DNA of 64,000 bases from Dehalococcoidia bacterium (GTDB taxonomy: Bacteria; Chloroflexota; Dehalococcoidia; UBA2979), in contig JANQNP010000028.1 of NCBI GenBank assembly GCA_028279505.1, positions 24,158-88,157 of the forward strand, in the 5' to 3' direction. The number at the start of each line of letters is the position of its first letter. The first letter of the stretch is position 1. Below, one piece after another: positions 54,898-63,999 of the stretch. The position numbers and the translations under genes were made by a program. A model generated the notes under the pieces. The model had not been told where the DNA came from. It worked only from the letters and a program-made list of their open reading frames with translations, and searched no databases.

Positions 54898-54927
54898 AGT
54901 ATCGGCAGCCGCATCGGGGGGCGTCAA
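54898..54927 (-). promoter_or_regulatory. Sigma-70-type promoter of leader peptide and leuS
   Basis: Minus strand TTGACG (54922-54927) - 18 nt - GATACT (54898-54903). The start of transcription is expected near 54888-54892, at the ATG of the leader peptide. Located 17 nt after the stop of the upstream GNAT gene. Confidence 0.6.
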
Positions 54928-54943
54928 CACGGCGGACCCTGAG

Positions 54944-55495
54944 TCACGCAAGCCAGGCGGTGCGCTGGATGGCGTAGTGGACCTCGTCGACCTGGGCGCC
55001 TGTGCGATCGACCCGACCGCCTTCCTCGAGGGCTGTGCGGCGCATGCCGAGCTTCTCCATGACGCGCCAGGAGCCGATGTTGCGGGCGTCGGCGCTGGCT
55101 TCGACGACCTCGATGGGGAGGACGTAGAAGGCGTAGTCGAGGACAGCGCGGGCGGCCTCGGTGGTGAGACCGCGGTTCCAGTGGGCGGGGGCGAGGCTGT
55201 AGCCGAGTTCGGCGCGCGGCGTGGGGCGTTCGCGGGTGAGGCTGAGGCCGCCGACGACGTGCTCGTCGAGGACGATGGCCCAGTTGGGTTCGTCGGTCCA
55301 GGGAGTCGCGAGGGTCTGAGCGATGAACTCCTCGGCGTCGGAGCGGGCGTAGGGGTAGGGGACGCGGGGGAGGTGGTAGCGCGACCACTCCTCGAGCTTG
55401 GCGTAGGCGAGGACGTCGTCGACGTCGGACTCGATGTAGGGGCGGAGGAGGAGGCGCTCGGTGCGGAGGATGGCGGGTCGGGCGGCCTCGGGCAT
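54944..55495 (-). CDS. GNAT family N-acetyltransferase (RimJ/RimL type)
   Basis: 183 residues: AILRTERLLLRPYIESDVDDVLAYAKLEEWSRY, AIVLDEHVVGGLSLTRERPTPRAELGYSLAPAHWNRGLTTEAARAVLDYAF, VEASADARNIGSWRVMEKLGMRR. The acetyl-CoA loop AHWNRGLTTEA (RGxT/A) is in place. Acetylates protein N termini or small amines. ATG 55495; gene 17 nt before the leuS promoter. Confidence 0.9.
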   Translation of the reverse strand: MPEAARPAILRTERLLLRPYIESDVDDVLAYAKLEEWSRYHLPRVPYPYARSDAEEFIAQTLATPWTDEPNWAIVLDEHVVGGLSLTRERPTPRAELGYSLAPAHWNRGLTTEAARAVLDYAFYVLPIEVVEASADARNIGSWRVMEKLGMRRTALEEGGRVDRTGAQVDEVHYAIQRTAWLA

Positions 55496-55518
55496 GTCGA
55501 GTGGCCTCGGTCGTGGCG

Positions 55519-55698
55519 CTAGAGGAGGACGAGGATGACGGCGACGGCGAGGGGGACGCCAAGGGAGACGACGCCGAGGAGCCGGCGTGCCTCGGTGAGG
55601 CGGGCGACGGGCTCGGTGGTGGTGACGGCGCGGCGGGCCTGCCAGGTGGTGAGCAGGACGTAGAGGACGAAGAGGGTGCCGAGGATTGCGGCGGCCAT
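55519..55698 (-). CDS. Small membrane protein, two helices
   Basis: 59 residues MAAAILGTLFVLYVLLTTWQARRAVTT...LLGVVSLGVPLAVAVILVLL: an N-terminal and a C-terminal hydrophobic helix joined by a charged loop. Family not recognised. ATG at 55698 is one of several possible starts; the frame is open further upstream to 55800, which would add a charged, unlikely N terminus. 23 nt before the GNAT gene on the same strand. Confidence 0.55.
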   Translation of the reverse strand: MAAAILGTLFVLYVLLTTWQARRAVTTTEPVARLTEARRLLGVVSLGVPLAVAVILVLL

Positions 55699-55890
55699 CG
55701 GGGGGTGTCTCCGTCTCCAGGGTGGGTTGGCGCGGGTCCGCGCGGGCTGCGGGCGGGACAACTGGCCTCGAAGGCTACGGGCTTCGGGCGCCATCGTCAT
55801 GCACTCCGCGCAGGGCGAGGGTGGCTGCGCGCGCCTCGGTCATGCGCCGCGCTCAGCGGATCGAGGGTCTTGGGCCTCGGGAGGTGGGGG

Positions 55891-57228
55891 CTAGGGGCTG
55901 GTGAGCCGGACGATGGGCTGGCCGAAGCGGAGGACGTAGACCTCGCCGGCGGGGCCGACGCCGAAGGAGGCGACGTTTCCGAGGCCGGTGGCGACGATGA
56001 CGGGCTGGGACGAGCCGTCGGTGGGGAGCGCCCAGATCTCGCCGCTGCAGAAGTCGCCGTAGAGGTAGCTGCCCGCGATCTCGGGGGTCTGCGCGCCTCG
56101 GTAGACGAGGCCGCCGCTGACGGAGCAGCGGCCGCCGGCGTGGCCGTAGACGGCGACGGGGAGGACGGTGCCGTCGCTGGAGCAGCCGCCCTGGAAGCAC
56201 TGATTGCCCTCGAGGCGGTTCCATCCAAGGTTGGCGCCGCGGGTGGCGATGCTGATCTCCTCGATGGCGTTCTGGCCGACGTCGCCGAGCCAGAGCGTGC
56301 CGCCGTCCCAGGCCATGCGCCACGGGTTGCGGAGGCCGTAGGCCCAGATCTCGGGGGCGGCGCCTTCCTCGGAGGCGAAGGGGTTGTCCGCGGGGACGAC
56401 GTAGGGGGTGCCTGCGGAGGCGTTGCGGACGTCGATGCGGATGATCGAGCCGAGGAGGGTGGTTCGGTCCTGGCCGGATCCGAGCGGGTCGCCGCCGCTG
56501 CCGCCGTCGCCGAGGCCGAGGTAGAGCATGCCGTCGGGGCCGAAGCGGATGGCGCCGCCGTTGTGGTTGGAGAAGGGTTGCTCGACCTCGAGGACGACGA
56601 GCTCGGTGGCGGGGTCGGCTTCGAACTGGCCGACGGTGAACCTCGAGAGCACCGAGCGGCGCGGGTTGGCGGCGGAGTAGTAGGCCCAGAGGTGGCGGTT
56701 ACTCGCGAAGGCGGGGTCGAGGGCGACGGAGAGGAGTCCTTCCTCGTTGCCACCGCGGCTCACCTGCGAGCGGATGTCGAGGAGGATGTCCTCGTTGCCG
56801 CCGTCGAGGTCGAGGGTGAAGACGGCGCCGCCCTGGTCGGCGACGAAGACGCGATTGCCCTCGAAGGGGGCGAACTCGATCGGGCGGTCGAAGACGCGGC
56901 CGCCGAGGGCCTCGGTGGCGGCGACGGGTTGCGGGGCCGCGGGGGCGGTGGGGTCGGCTGGAGCGGCGGTGGGCTCCTCGGTCGGGGCGACCGTGGGCTC
57001 GGGTTCGGGGGACGGGGTGGGTTCTTCGGTCGGCGTGACCTCGGCGGTGGGGGCGGTCGTTGGCGTCGCGGCGGCCGGGCCGTCCGCGGGGGTGGCGCTG
57101 GCACCGGAGGTGAGCGGCGGGATGGTGGCGGTCGGGAACGGCGTCGGATCGTCGTCGCCACCGCAGGCGCCAAAGAGCAAGGCCACGACGGACACCGTGA
57201 GGACGAGGGGCAGGCGTTCTCGGCCCAT
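55891..57228 (-). CDS. PQQ-dependent sugar dehydrogenase-like (HHIP/Yli-type) lipoprotein
   Basis: 445 residues. Signal peptide with lipobox LLFGAC (Cys22), then a long Thr/Pro/Ala linker (25-115), then a six-bladed propeller of the soluble glucose dehydrogenase family: EGLLSVALDPAFASNRHLWAYYS, NHNGGAIRFGPDGMLYLGLGDGG, EIWAYGLRNPWRMAWD, LWLGDVGQNAIEEI, GSYLYGDFCSGEIWAL. Likely oxidises aldose sugars in the envelope with PQQ, or binds PQQ-less ligands as HHIP-like proteins do. A start at 57294 is possible but hides the lipobox. Confidence 0.9.
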   Translation of the reverse strand: MGRERLPLVLTVSVVALLFGACGGDDDPTPFPTATIPPLTSGASATPADGPAAATPTTAPTAEVTPTEEPTPSPEPEPTVAPTEEPTAAPADPTAPAAPQPVAATEALGGRVFDRPIEFAPFEGNRVFVADQGGAVFTLDLDGGNEDILLDIRSQVSRGGNEEGLLSVALDPAFASNRHLWAYYSAANPRRSVLSRFTVGQFEADPATELVVLEVEQPFSNHNGGAIRFGPDGMLYLGLGDGGSGGDPLGSGQDRTTLLGSIIRIDVRNASAGTPYVVPADNPFASEEGAAPEIWAYGLRNPWRMAWDGGTLWLGDVGQNAIEEISIATRGANLGWNRLEGNQCFQGGCSSDGTVLPVAVYGHAGGRCSVSGGLVYRGAQTPEIAGSYLYGDFCSGEIWALPTDGSSQPVIVATGLGNVASFGVGPAGEVYVLRFGQPIVRLTSP

Positions 57229-57327
57229 CAAGCGTCCGATCGTGGCAAGTGGGAGCGGCCCGCCTCTACCACTATCGACTGTTTGGCCGCCCAAAGAAAG
57301 GTGGCCGGGCAGCTGTCCAGGTGACGG

Positions 57328-58095
57328 CTACCGGGATAGCGAGAAGAAGGCCGCGACAATCGACTCGCGGATTGAGCCCTTGGGGATCCATTCGTCCTGT
57401 GGTTCAAAGGCGATGACGAGGTTCTCGTACCAGTAGATCCAGCCGCCATCGACGGTGCAGTTGGCGATGGTGGGGCGCGGGGCGCCGCTGGAGGGGAGGA
57501 TCCAGTCGGCCTTCAGGTCGTCCGAGGTGGGGTAGGTCCAGAGCGTGACGGGCGGGCCGTCCGGGGCGTCGAGGTGGCGGACGTCGGCGGCTCGGCCAGT
57601 GCAGCCGATGCGCTGGTGCTGGGGGGTGTACGCGAGTCCGCGCGCGACCATGGCGGCGACGAGGTCGGCGTCGGTGAAGGGGAACGCCTCGACGGCGGGT
57701 GGTTGGACCTCGATGGGTGGAGTCGCGCCGGGGGTTGCCGTTGCCGTTTGGGCGGGGAGTTCGGTTGCGGTTGCGACCGGGGTCTGGGTTGCGGTCGCGT
57801 TGGGGGTGGGGGTTGCTGTGGGGACGTCCGGGCGGCTCGGGGCTGGAGTGGGCGTGGGGCGATCGGGGCGGGAGACGGCCGGCGCTGGTGTGTCGACGGA
57901 GAGGATGACGGGCGCGGGGAGCACGAGCATCGGGGTGGCGGTTGGGATCGCTGCCTGGTCGGAGGTGCGCGTGACGATGTTCGCGTCTTCGCCGGATGCG
58001 GACTGGTAGCAGGCGGATGCGAGCAGCGAGGCTGCAACCAGCAGCGGCAAGAGGGTGCGGTGTGACGGCTGCATCTGGTTCGTCCGAATCGCCAT
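57328..58095 (-). CDS. Hypothetical lipoprotein with Thr/Pro-rich linker
   Basis: 255 residues. Signal helix and lipobox LLASAC (Cys29); linker about 45-130 of repeated Thr/Pro/Ala; C-terminal domain (about 135-255) with FTDADLVAAMVARGLAYTPQHQRIGCTGRAADVRHLDAPDG and a later IANCTVDGGWIYWYENLVIAFEPQDEW, two Cys that may form a disulfide. No known family. Same strand as the PQQ-type gene, 99 nt apart. Alternative start Met8 at 58074. Confidence 0.7.
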   Translation of the reverse strand: MAIRTNQMQPSHRTLLPLLVAASLLASACYQSASGEDANIVTRTSDQAAIPTATPMLVLPAPVILSVDTPAPAVSRPDRPTPTPAPSRPDVPTATPTPNATATQTPVATATELPAQTATATPGATPPIEVQPPAVEAFPFTDADLVAAMVARGLAYTPQHQRIGCTGRAADVRHLDAPDGPPVTLWTYPTSDDLKADWILPSSGAPRPTIANCTVDGGWIYWYENLVIAFEPQDEWIPKGSIRESIVAAFFSLSR

Positions 58096-58273
58096 CGCGC
58101 CTGCCGTGATGGCCTTCTGACTATCGACATCAGGTGCATCGAACCTGAGGCGGGGGCGTGGCAGATGGGCGCCAGATCGACGTCAGCGAGAACGGGATGC
58201 GATCAGGCGCTCGTTAGCATCGGCGGGGGGCGGGGCGTCGAATGCGGCGTGAGTGTGCGGCTATGGGGTGTTT

Positions 58274-59722
58274 ATGAGTCGGGTCGTGGTGTTCGTGTTC
58301 GATGGGCTGCAGGCCGAGCTGGTGACGCCGGAGCTGATGCCTCGGTTGAGCGCGTTCAGCGCCGAGGGGGTGCGGTTCGAGCGGCATCAGCCGGTGTTCC
58401 CGACGGTGACGCGGGTGAATGCGTCCTCGATCGTGACGGGGTGTTTCCCGGGCACCCACGGCCTGCCGGGGAACCGGTCGGTGATCCCGGCATACAGTGC
58501 GACCGAGTCGATGAATGCGATGCGGCCGGAGTTCCTGGAGCTGCGCGAGCGGGCGGGGCGGGTGCTGCTCGTGCCGACGCTGGCGGAGCTGCTGGCGGAG
58601 CAGGGGCTCGACTACATCGCGACCGGGATCGGGTCAACAGGGCAGTCGTTCGTGCATCACCCGAACGGGGACGCGGCGACGCACGGCGCGACGATCCATC
58701 CGGAGTATGCGCTGCCGCTCGGGTTATCCGAGGAGCTGTTCGAGCGGTTCGGGGCGTGGCCGCGCGCGTCGCTGCCGAACACGGCCCGGATCGAGCGGAT
58801 GATCGACGTCGTGACGGAGTACGTGCTCGAGGAGCGCGACCCGGCGGTGGCGCTGCTGTGGTGTTCGGAGCCGGACGGGTCTCAGCACGGGTCGGCGCTG
58901 AACTCGCCTCGGGTGCATGAGGCGGCGCGGGCGGCCGACGCGGGGTTCGGGCGGTTGCTCGACTACCTCGAGGGGTCGGGGCGGGCGGACGAGACGCATG
59001 TGTTCGTGACGTGCGATCACGGGCACTCGACGACCGAGGCGATCGTGCCGCTGGCCGAGCTGCTGTCGGAGGCGGGGTTCGCCGGACCGGGTGAGCCGGG
59101 CGGGGTGGTGGTTGCCGGGAACGGCGGTGCGGCGCATCTCTACGTGCCCGATGGGGATGAGGCGGTGGTCGACCGGCTCGCGACGTACCTGATGGGGGAG
59201 CTGTGGGCGGGGCCGATGCTGGTCGCGGACCGGTTCGCCGTCGAGGGGACGCATCCGACGTCGCTGGTCGGGCTCGACGGGGAGCGGGGGCCGGACATCG
59301 CGCTGTCGTTCGCGTGGGATGACCGGGTGAACGAGCACGGGCAGCCCGGGTATGCGTACGTGGCGGCCGGTCGCGTGGGGCAGGGGCAGCACGGGTCGAT
59401 GAGCCCTCGGGAGCTGCGGACGTACACGGTGGCGCGGGGACCGGCGTTCCGTGCGGGCGCGTCGATCGAGTCGGTGACGGGGCACCCGGATCTGGCGCCA
59501 ACGATCCTGCGGCTGTTGGGCCTCGAGGTTCCGGGGCACATGGACGGGCGGGTGATCGACGAGGCGCTGGTGGACGGCGACGAGGGGGCGATCCCGTTCC
59601 CGGAGGTTCACGTGGCGTCGCGTGTCCTCGATGGGGGCGAGTACACGCAGCGGTTGGTGGTGGCGCCGGCGCGGGGTGGCGGGCACCTGCTGAGCGCGGG
59701 GGCGGAGTTCGTGGAGAGCTGA
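58274..59722 (+). CDS. Alkaline phosphatase-superfamily phosphodiesterase (NPP-like)
   Basis: 482 residues. Type I phosphodiesterase/nucleotide pyrophosphatase: VVFVFDGLQAELVTPELMP (metal Asp), PTVTRVNASSIVTGCFPGTHGLPGN (nucleophile Thr), CDHGHSTTE (metal Asp/His), and a His in HPDLAPTILRLLGLEVPGHMDG. Probably hydrolyses a phosphodiester or pyrophosphate; no signal peptide, so it may be cytoplasmic. ATG 58274 is the one after GGGGTGTTT; earlier in-frame start at 58253 adds 7 residues. Confidence 0.9.
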   Translation: MSRVVVFVFDGLQAELVTPELMPRLSAFSAEGVRFERHQPVFPTVTRVNASSIVTGCFPGTHGLPGNRSVIPAYSATESMNAMRPEFLELRERAGRVLLVPTLAELLAEQGLDYIATGIGSTGQSFVHHPNGDAATHGATIHPEYALPLGLSEELFERFGAWPRASLPNTARIERMIDVVTEYVLEERDPAVALLWCSEPDGSQHGSALNSPRVHEAARAADAGFGRLLDYLEGSGRADETHVFVTCDHGHSTTEAIVPLAELLSEAGFAGPGEPGGVVVAGNGGAAHLYVPDGDEAVVDRLATYLMGELWAGPMLVADRFAVEGTHPTSLVGLDGERGPDIALSFAWDDRVNEHGQPGYAYVAAGRVGQGQHGSMSPRELRTYTVARGPAFRAGASIESVTGHPDLAPTILRLLGLEVPGHMDGRVIDEALVDGDEGAIPFPEVHVASRVLDGGEYTQRLVVAPARGGGHLLSAGAEFVES

Positions 59723-60130
59723 AGGCACGTCGCGGACGCGACCCGCGGCGGCGCTGCGCCGTTCAGACGGCTGCACCCCAGGTCGAGGTGAGCGGGATCG
59801 CGATGCCCTCGCAGCTGCGGCGACGGGGCGACGCTCCGACACGTCTCATCCTCGAGCGGTCCATGAGCCTCGTCGGAAGAGGGCACGTGGCACGAACTGC
59901 CACTCGTGTGGCGTCATCTGCTACTGAACTGGGCGATGGCACGACGTAACGTCGAGGTCAACGGGAGGGATTACGGGCCTCGAAGGTTGCACTGATTGCC
60001 GGTGCGTCTTCGAGATGGGGCGAGCGACCTCGCGACGATCGCTGCCCAGTTCATCCGTGTGACTCAGCGGACGTGGCACGGCGGCACATCGGTCGATCGG
60101 ACGCTCACGACCGTGATCGAGGAGGTAGCG
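59723..60130. promoter_or_regulatory. Intergenic region with palindromes upstream of the SDR gene
   Basis: 408 nt. Contains GTGGCA-CGAAC-TGCCAC (59887-59903) and CGACG-TAA-CGTCG (59942-59954), both perfect inverted repeats, about 228 and 177 nt before the ATG at 60131. The start of the region (59723-59866) resembles the repeats at 51 kb weakly. No ORF here is convincing. Confidence 0.4.
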
Positions 60131-61123
60131 ATGCTCGGGCGACACGTACTGAGAGTCGACGAGGAGACCCTGTCGAAGGACGTGAGCGGCAACGTGTACA
60201 TCGTGACCGGCGCGAACTCGGGGGTGGGTCTCGAGACGACGCGGCAGCTGGTCAAGCAGGGCGGACACGTGGTCATGGCCTGCCGGAGGCCCGACGCAGG
60301 CGAGGAGGCGGCGCAGAGCTTCGCCGGTCTGAAGGGCAGCTATGAGGTCATGAGGTGCGACCTCGCTGACCTGCAGTCCGTGCGCGACTTCGTTGCCGAG
60401 TTCCTCGGCAAGTACGAGCGCCTCGATGGTCTCGGGTGCAACGCGGGGATGGCCAACATGACCGGGGAGTTCAGGCGGACGACGGACGGGTTGGAGCTGA
60501 CGACCGGGATCAGCTACTTCGGGCACTTCCTGCTCACTGAGCTGCTGCTTGAGGTGCTGAAGCAGAGCGCCCCGTCGCGGATCGTGCTGCTGTCCTCCGT
60601 CGTTCACGCTGGGAGTTCCCGCGACCGGCCGCAGGTTCACCTGGGCGACCTCAAGTACGAGGAACGACAGCCCGGCAACCTGGCGATCTACACCGAGGCG
60701 AAGGTCGCCAACGTCCTCTATGCGATGGAGCTGGCCGAGCGGCTGGAGGGTACGGGCGTCACGACGGCCTCGGTGCACCCTGGCTGGGCTCGATCGAACT
60801 TCGGGTCGGGCGCCGGTTTGGGGATGCGGGTCCTCATGGGACTGCTCCGTCCCGTTGCGCGGCTCGTCAACGACAGCAGCGAGGAGTCCGCTCAGACGTC
60901 CCTGCACTGCCTGCTCTCAGATGATGCGCCGAAGCACTCGGGGGCGTACTTCAGCCAGCACAGCGTTCTCTATCGGGACCGCGAGTGCCGGCGAGGCGGT
61001 TGGCCGATGGAGTCCCCCAACCCCAACGCCAGAGACATGGCGACCGCGAAGAAGCTGGTCGAGCTGAGCTATGGCCTTGTCGGGCTGGAGGGGCGAGTCG
61101 AGGCTGCGGAAGCGGCGACCTAG
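60131..61123 (+). CDS. SDR family oxidoreductase (retinol dehydrogenase/POR-like)
   Basis: 330 residues, longer than classical SDRs. Cofactor loop TGANSGVG (about 26-33), NAG in GLGCNAGMAN, catalytic SS of LLSSVVHAG and YTEAK (Tyr and Lys). Layout of protochlorophyllide-reductase/retinol-dehydrogenase-like SDRs. ATG 60131 has GAGGAGGTAGCG; a start at 59996 is not supported. First gene of a three-gene + strand set with an AraC regulator. Confidence 0.92.
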   Translation: MLGRHVLRVDEETLSKDVSGNVYIVTGANSGVGLETTRQLVKQGGHVVMACRRPDAGEEAAQSFAGLKGSYEVMRCDLADLQSVRDFVAEFLGKYERLDGLGCNAGMANMTGEFRRTTDGLELTTGISYFGHFLLTELLLEVLKQSAPSRIVLLSSVVHAGSSRDRPQVHLGDLKYEERQPGNLAIYTEAKVANVLYAMELAERLEGTGVTTASVHPGWARSNFGSGAGLGMRVLMGLLRPVARLVNDSSEESAQTSLHCLLSDDAPKHSGAYFSQHSVLYRDRECRRGGWPMESPNPNARDMATAKKLVELSYGLVGLEGRVEAAEAAT

Positions 61124-61298
61124 GTCGACCGAGCCTCGACGGGCCCGAGCCCTCGGCCTCGTGCCTTAGTCGCTGAGCAAGCAGGGCAGCGATGGCGCGA
61201 TCTGGAACTGAACTGGCGATATTTGACAGCCCGACCGCTCACCTCCGTGGCTAGCCTCGGGGACGGATCGCGGGTCTGAAGGAGCACTGGAGATAGCG

Positions 61299-62126
61299 AT
61301 GAGCAAGCGGATTCTGATCACGGGTGCGGCGAGCGGCTTCGGCAAGGGCGCGGCGCTGGAGCTGGCGCGGCGCGGTCACGAGGTGATCGCGGGCGTGCAG
61401 ATCGCACCGCAGGCGACGGAGTTGATGGCAGCGGCCGCCGAAGAGGGCGTCGAGCTGCGGGTGGTGATCCTCGATATCACCGATGAGGACGACCGGCGGG
61501 CGGCGTTCGCGCACGAGATCGACGTGCTGGTCAACAATGCGGGTGTGATGGAGTCCGGGCCGGCGGCCGAGATTCCGATGAAGCGGGTGCGTCAGAACTT
61601 CGAGGTCAACGTGTTCGGCACGCTGGCGATGGTGCAGGGGTTCGCGCCGCAGATGGTCGAGCGCGGAGCCGGCAAGATCATCAACGTGACCTCGATGGGT
61701 GGCCTGATCACGGTCCCGTTCGTCTCGGTCTACACGGCGACGAAGCACGCGCTGGAGAGTCTGACCGAGGGCCTCAAGTTCGAGCTGGCGGGGACGGGGG
61801 TCGAGATCTGCACGATCAACCCCGGCGCCTACGCGACCGGATTCAATGACCGCGGCGGCGAGACGATGATGCGCTGGCTCGATCCGGGCGCCAGCCTCAC
61901 TCGCCCCGAGGTGTTCCAGAGCTTCGTGGAGGCACGGGGCGCGAACTCTCAGCTCGATCCTCAGGAGCTGATCGATGCGCTGGTCGACCTGGCGGAAGCG
62001 GATGGCTCTAAGTTCCGGAACGTCGTCCCGGCCGAGATCGTGCCGTGGATCCAGGCGATCCAGACGCGCACCTGGGACGCGGGGCCGGAGGACTCGCTCT
62101 TCCTGGATCCGGCATCGGTAGCCTGA
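61299..62126 (+). CDS. SDR family oxidoreductase
   Basis: 275 residues. ILITGAASGFGKGAALELA (cofactor loop TGAASGFG), VNNAGV, Ser in NVTSMGG and YTATK (catalytic Tyr/Lys). Typical of clan similar to short-chain reductases acting on lipids or steroids. Gap of 175 nt from the previous gene, with TTGACA at about 61222 and TAGCCT further down; the spacing between them (23 nt) is too long for a simple sigma-70 promoter. Confidence 0.93.
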   Translation: MSKRILITGAASGFGKGAALELARRGHEVIAGVQIAPQATELMAAAAEEGVELRVVILDITDEDDRRAAFAHEIDVLVNNAGVMESGPAAEIPMKRVRQNFEVNVFGTLAMVQGFAPQMVERGAGKIINVTSMGGLITVPFVSVYTATKHALESLTEGLKFELAGTGVEICTINPGAYATGFNDRGGETMMRWLDPGASLTRPEVFQSFVEARGANSQLDPQELIDALVDLAEADGSKFRNVVPAEIVPWIQAIQTRTWDAGPEDSLFLDPASVA

Positions 62127-62157
62127 GTTCGCCCCAGATGCGCAGGACGGGAGCGAG

Positions 62158-63147
62158 ATGACCGCGCACCGGTACGCCGTGGACCCGTCGCTTCGCGCAT
62201 TGCTCGCCGACATGCAGCTGAGCCCGGCGAAAGTTCTACGGCGTGCGGGGCTGCGCGCCGATCTGCTGGCGCGGGGTCCGGTATGGCTCAGCGAAGATCA
62301 GTTCTTCGCGCTCTGGCGAGCGATCGAGGTGGAGTCCGGCGATCCGAATCTGCCGCTGCGAATCGAGGATTCGTTCTCGCCGGAGCTGTTCGCGGCGCCG
62401 ATCTTCGCCGCGTTGCTCAGCGCGGACCTCAACACCGCGGCGACCCGTCTTGCGCAGTACAAGGCGCTGATCGGCCCGATGCGGCTTGAGGTGGAGGTCG
62501 GGCCCGAGACGACGACGATCGGGTACCGCTGGCCGGCGGGTGCGCGGCCACCTACGACGTTGGTCCTGGCCGAGCTGCTGTTCTGGGTGGCGATGGCGCG
62601 GACCGGGACGCGACAGCGGATCGAGCCGTTGCGGGTCACCGCACCCGAGCCTCCCGAGGACGTCGAGGCGTACCGGGCGTTCCTCGGGGTTCCGATCGAG
62701 CGGTCGGAGCGACAGGCCGTGACCTTCGCCGCGGCCGACGCGGCGCTGCCGTTCCTCACGGAGAACGAGGCGTTGTGGGAGACGTTCGAGCCGGAGCTTC
62801 GTCGCCGCCTCGGTGAGCTGGAGCTGGACGCGGCGATGGACGAGCGGGTGCGCGCCGTGCTGCTCGAGCTGCTGCCGGTGGGGCGTACGGGCATGACCGA
62901 GGTCGCCGCGGAGCTGGCGATGAGCACGCGGACGCTGCAGCGGCGGCTGCGCGACGAGGGCACCTCGTTCCAGCGAGTGCTGGATGCGACGCGCGAGGAC
63001 CTCGCGCTCCACTACCTCTCTACGGAGCATCTGTCAGCGCCGGAGATTGCGTTCCTGCTCGGCTACGGGGAGCCCAGCTCGTTCTATCGCGCGTTTCACA
63101 ACTGGACCGGTGAGACGCCCGAACGGGTCCGCGCCGGGGTCGCCTGA
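62158..63147 (+). CDS. AraC family transcriptional regulator (OruR/ArcR-like)
   Basis: 329 residues. N-terminal arabinose-binding-type domain (about 10-190) with LLADMQLSPAKVLRRAGL and FFALWRAIE; C-terminal AraC double HTH (about 235-325: VAAELAMSTRTLQRRLRDEGTSFQRVLDATREDLALHYLSTEHLSAPEIAFLLGYGEPSSFYRAFHNWTGETPERVR). Members of this type control genes for lipid, steroid or amino acid catabolism. Lies 31 nt after the SDR stop, so it probably autoregulates the SDR genes. ATG with GGGAGCGAG. Confidence 0.93.
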   Translation: MTAHRYAVDPSLRALLADMQLSPAKVLRRAGLRADLLARGPVWLSEDQFFALWRAIEVESGDPNLPLRIEDSFSPELFAAPIFAALLSADLNTAATRLAQYKALIGPMRLEVEVGPETTTIGYRWPAGARPPTTLVLAELLFWVAMARTGTRQRIEPLRVTAPEPPEDVEAYRAFLGVPIERSERQAVTFAAADAALPFLTENEALWETFEPELRRRLGELELDAAMDERVRAVLLELLPVGRTGMTEVAAELAMSTRTLQRRLRDEGTSFQRVLDATREDLALHYLSTEHLSAPEIAFLLGYGEPSSFYRAFHNWTGETPERVRAGVA

Positions 63148-63192
63148 GGGGGCGTCGGTTTGGCCTCGGCGGGGAGGAGTGACCGCCGGGCG

Positions 63193-63999
63193 TCACGCCG
63201 GTTTGATCGCCCTCAGCGAGTACATCATCGGGACGGCGGGCATGCCGGGCGGCATGTGGTAGGTGCCGTCGTCGCGGGGCTCGAGGAAGGGCCAGCGGGC
63301 GAAGAGGGCGTAGTCGCGCTCGTTGAAGAACTCGAGGCGGAGGCCAGCCTCGAGCAGCGAGTTGATCACCTCGCTTACGGGGTGAGCCCACTCGAACGAC
63401 TTGTTGTGGACGGTTTCGACGTCGGCGTCGGTGTAGGTGCCGGGCTCGTCCCACTCCTGCGGCTCGGTGCTGGCGTAGCTGTTCTCGATCGTGAGGGAGT
63501 CGTCCGCCAGCACATCGGTGAACGGGTGGCCGTCGGCGAGGTAGAGGAAGCCGCCGGGGCGGAGTAGCGCGGCGACGACGCGGGCCCAAGCCGGGACGTC
63601 GGGGAGCCAGACGAGGGATCCGACGCCGACGTAGACGATGTCGAACTGCTGGCCCTCGAGGGCTTCGACGGCGTCGTAGACGTTGGCGTGGACGAAGGTG
63701 GCGTCGATGTCGATCTCGGCGGCGAGGGCGCGGGCCTGTTGGATGGCGGGTTCGGAGAAGTCGAGGCCGGTGACGGTGGCGCCGGTGCGCGCCCAGGAGA
63801 GGGTGTCCATGCCGAAGTGGCATTGGAGGTGGACGAGGGATTTGCCCTCGACGGGGCCGACTTCTTGTCGTTCGAAGGGTTGGAGGGAGTCGCGGCCGAC
63901 GCGGAAGCCGTCGACATCGTAGAAGCGGCTGCGGACATGGATGGGGACGCGTTCGTCCCAGTGGGTTCGATTGGCCTCGAAGCGGGGGGTGTCATCGGG
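63193..63999 (-). CDS. SAM-dependent methyltransferase (5' truncated by window edge)
   Basis: At least 268 residues visible; the frame is open to the right edge (visible N-terminal part PDDTPRFEANRTHWDERVPI). SAM motif I is in VEGKSLVHLQCHFGMDTLSW followed by ARTGATVTGLDFSEPAI; later FDIVYVGVGSLVWLPDVPAWARVVAALLRPGGFLYLADGHP. Class I methyltransferase of the UbiE-like type; substrate unknown. An internal ATG at 63810 is not the true start because the conserved sequence continues upstream. Confidence 0.9.
   Translation of the reverse strand, partial: PDDTPRFEANRTHWDERVPIHVRSRFYDVDGFRVGRDSLQPFERQEVGPVEGKSLVHLQCHFGMDTLSWARTGATVTGLDFSEPAIQQARALAAEIDIDATFVHANVYDAVEALEGQQFDIVYVGVGSLVWLPDVPAWARVVAALLRPGGFLYLADGHPFTDVLADDSLTIENSYASTEPQEWDEPGTYTDADVETVHNKSFEWAHPVSEVINSLLEAGLRLEFFNERDYALFARWPFLEPRDDGTYHMPPGMPAVPMMYSLRAIKPA

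Noticed and set aside
54757..54943. T-box riboswitch before leuS
   Set aside because: No T-box consensus (AGGGTGGNACCGCG) on either strand; the Leu-rich leader ORF is the better explanation.
59921..60907. 328-residue minus-strand open frame opposite the SDR gene
   Set aside because: Low-complexity His/Arg/Leu composition; the SDR on the + strand has all motifs.
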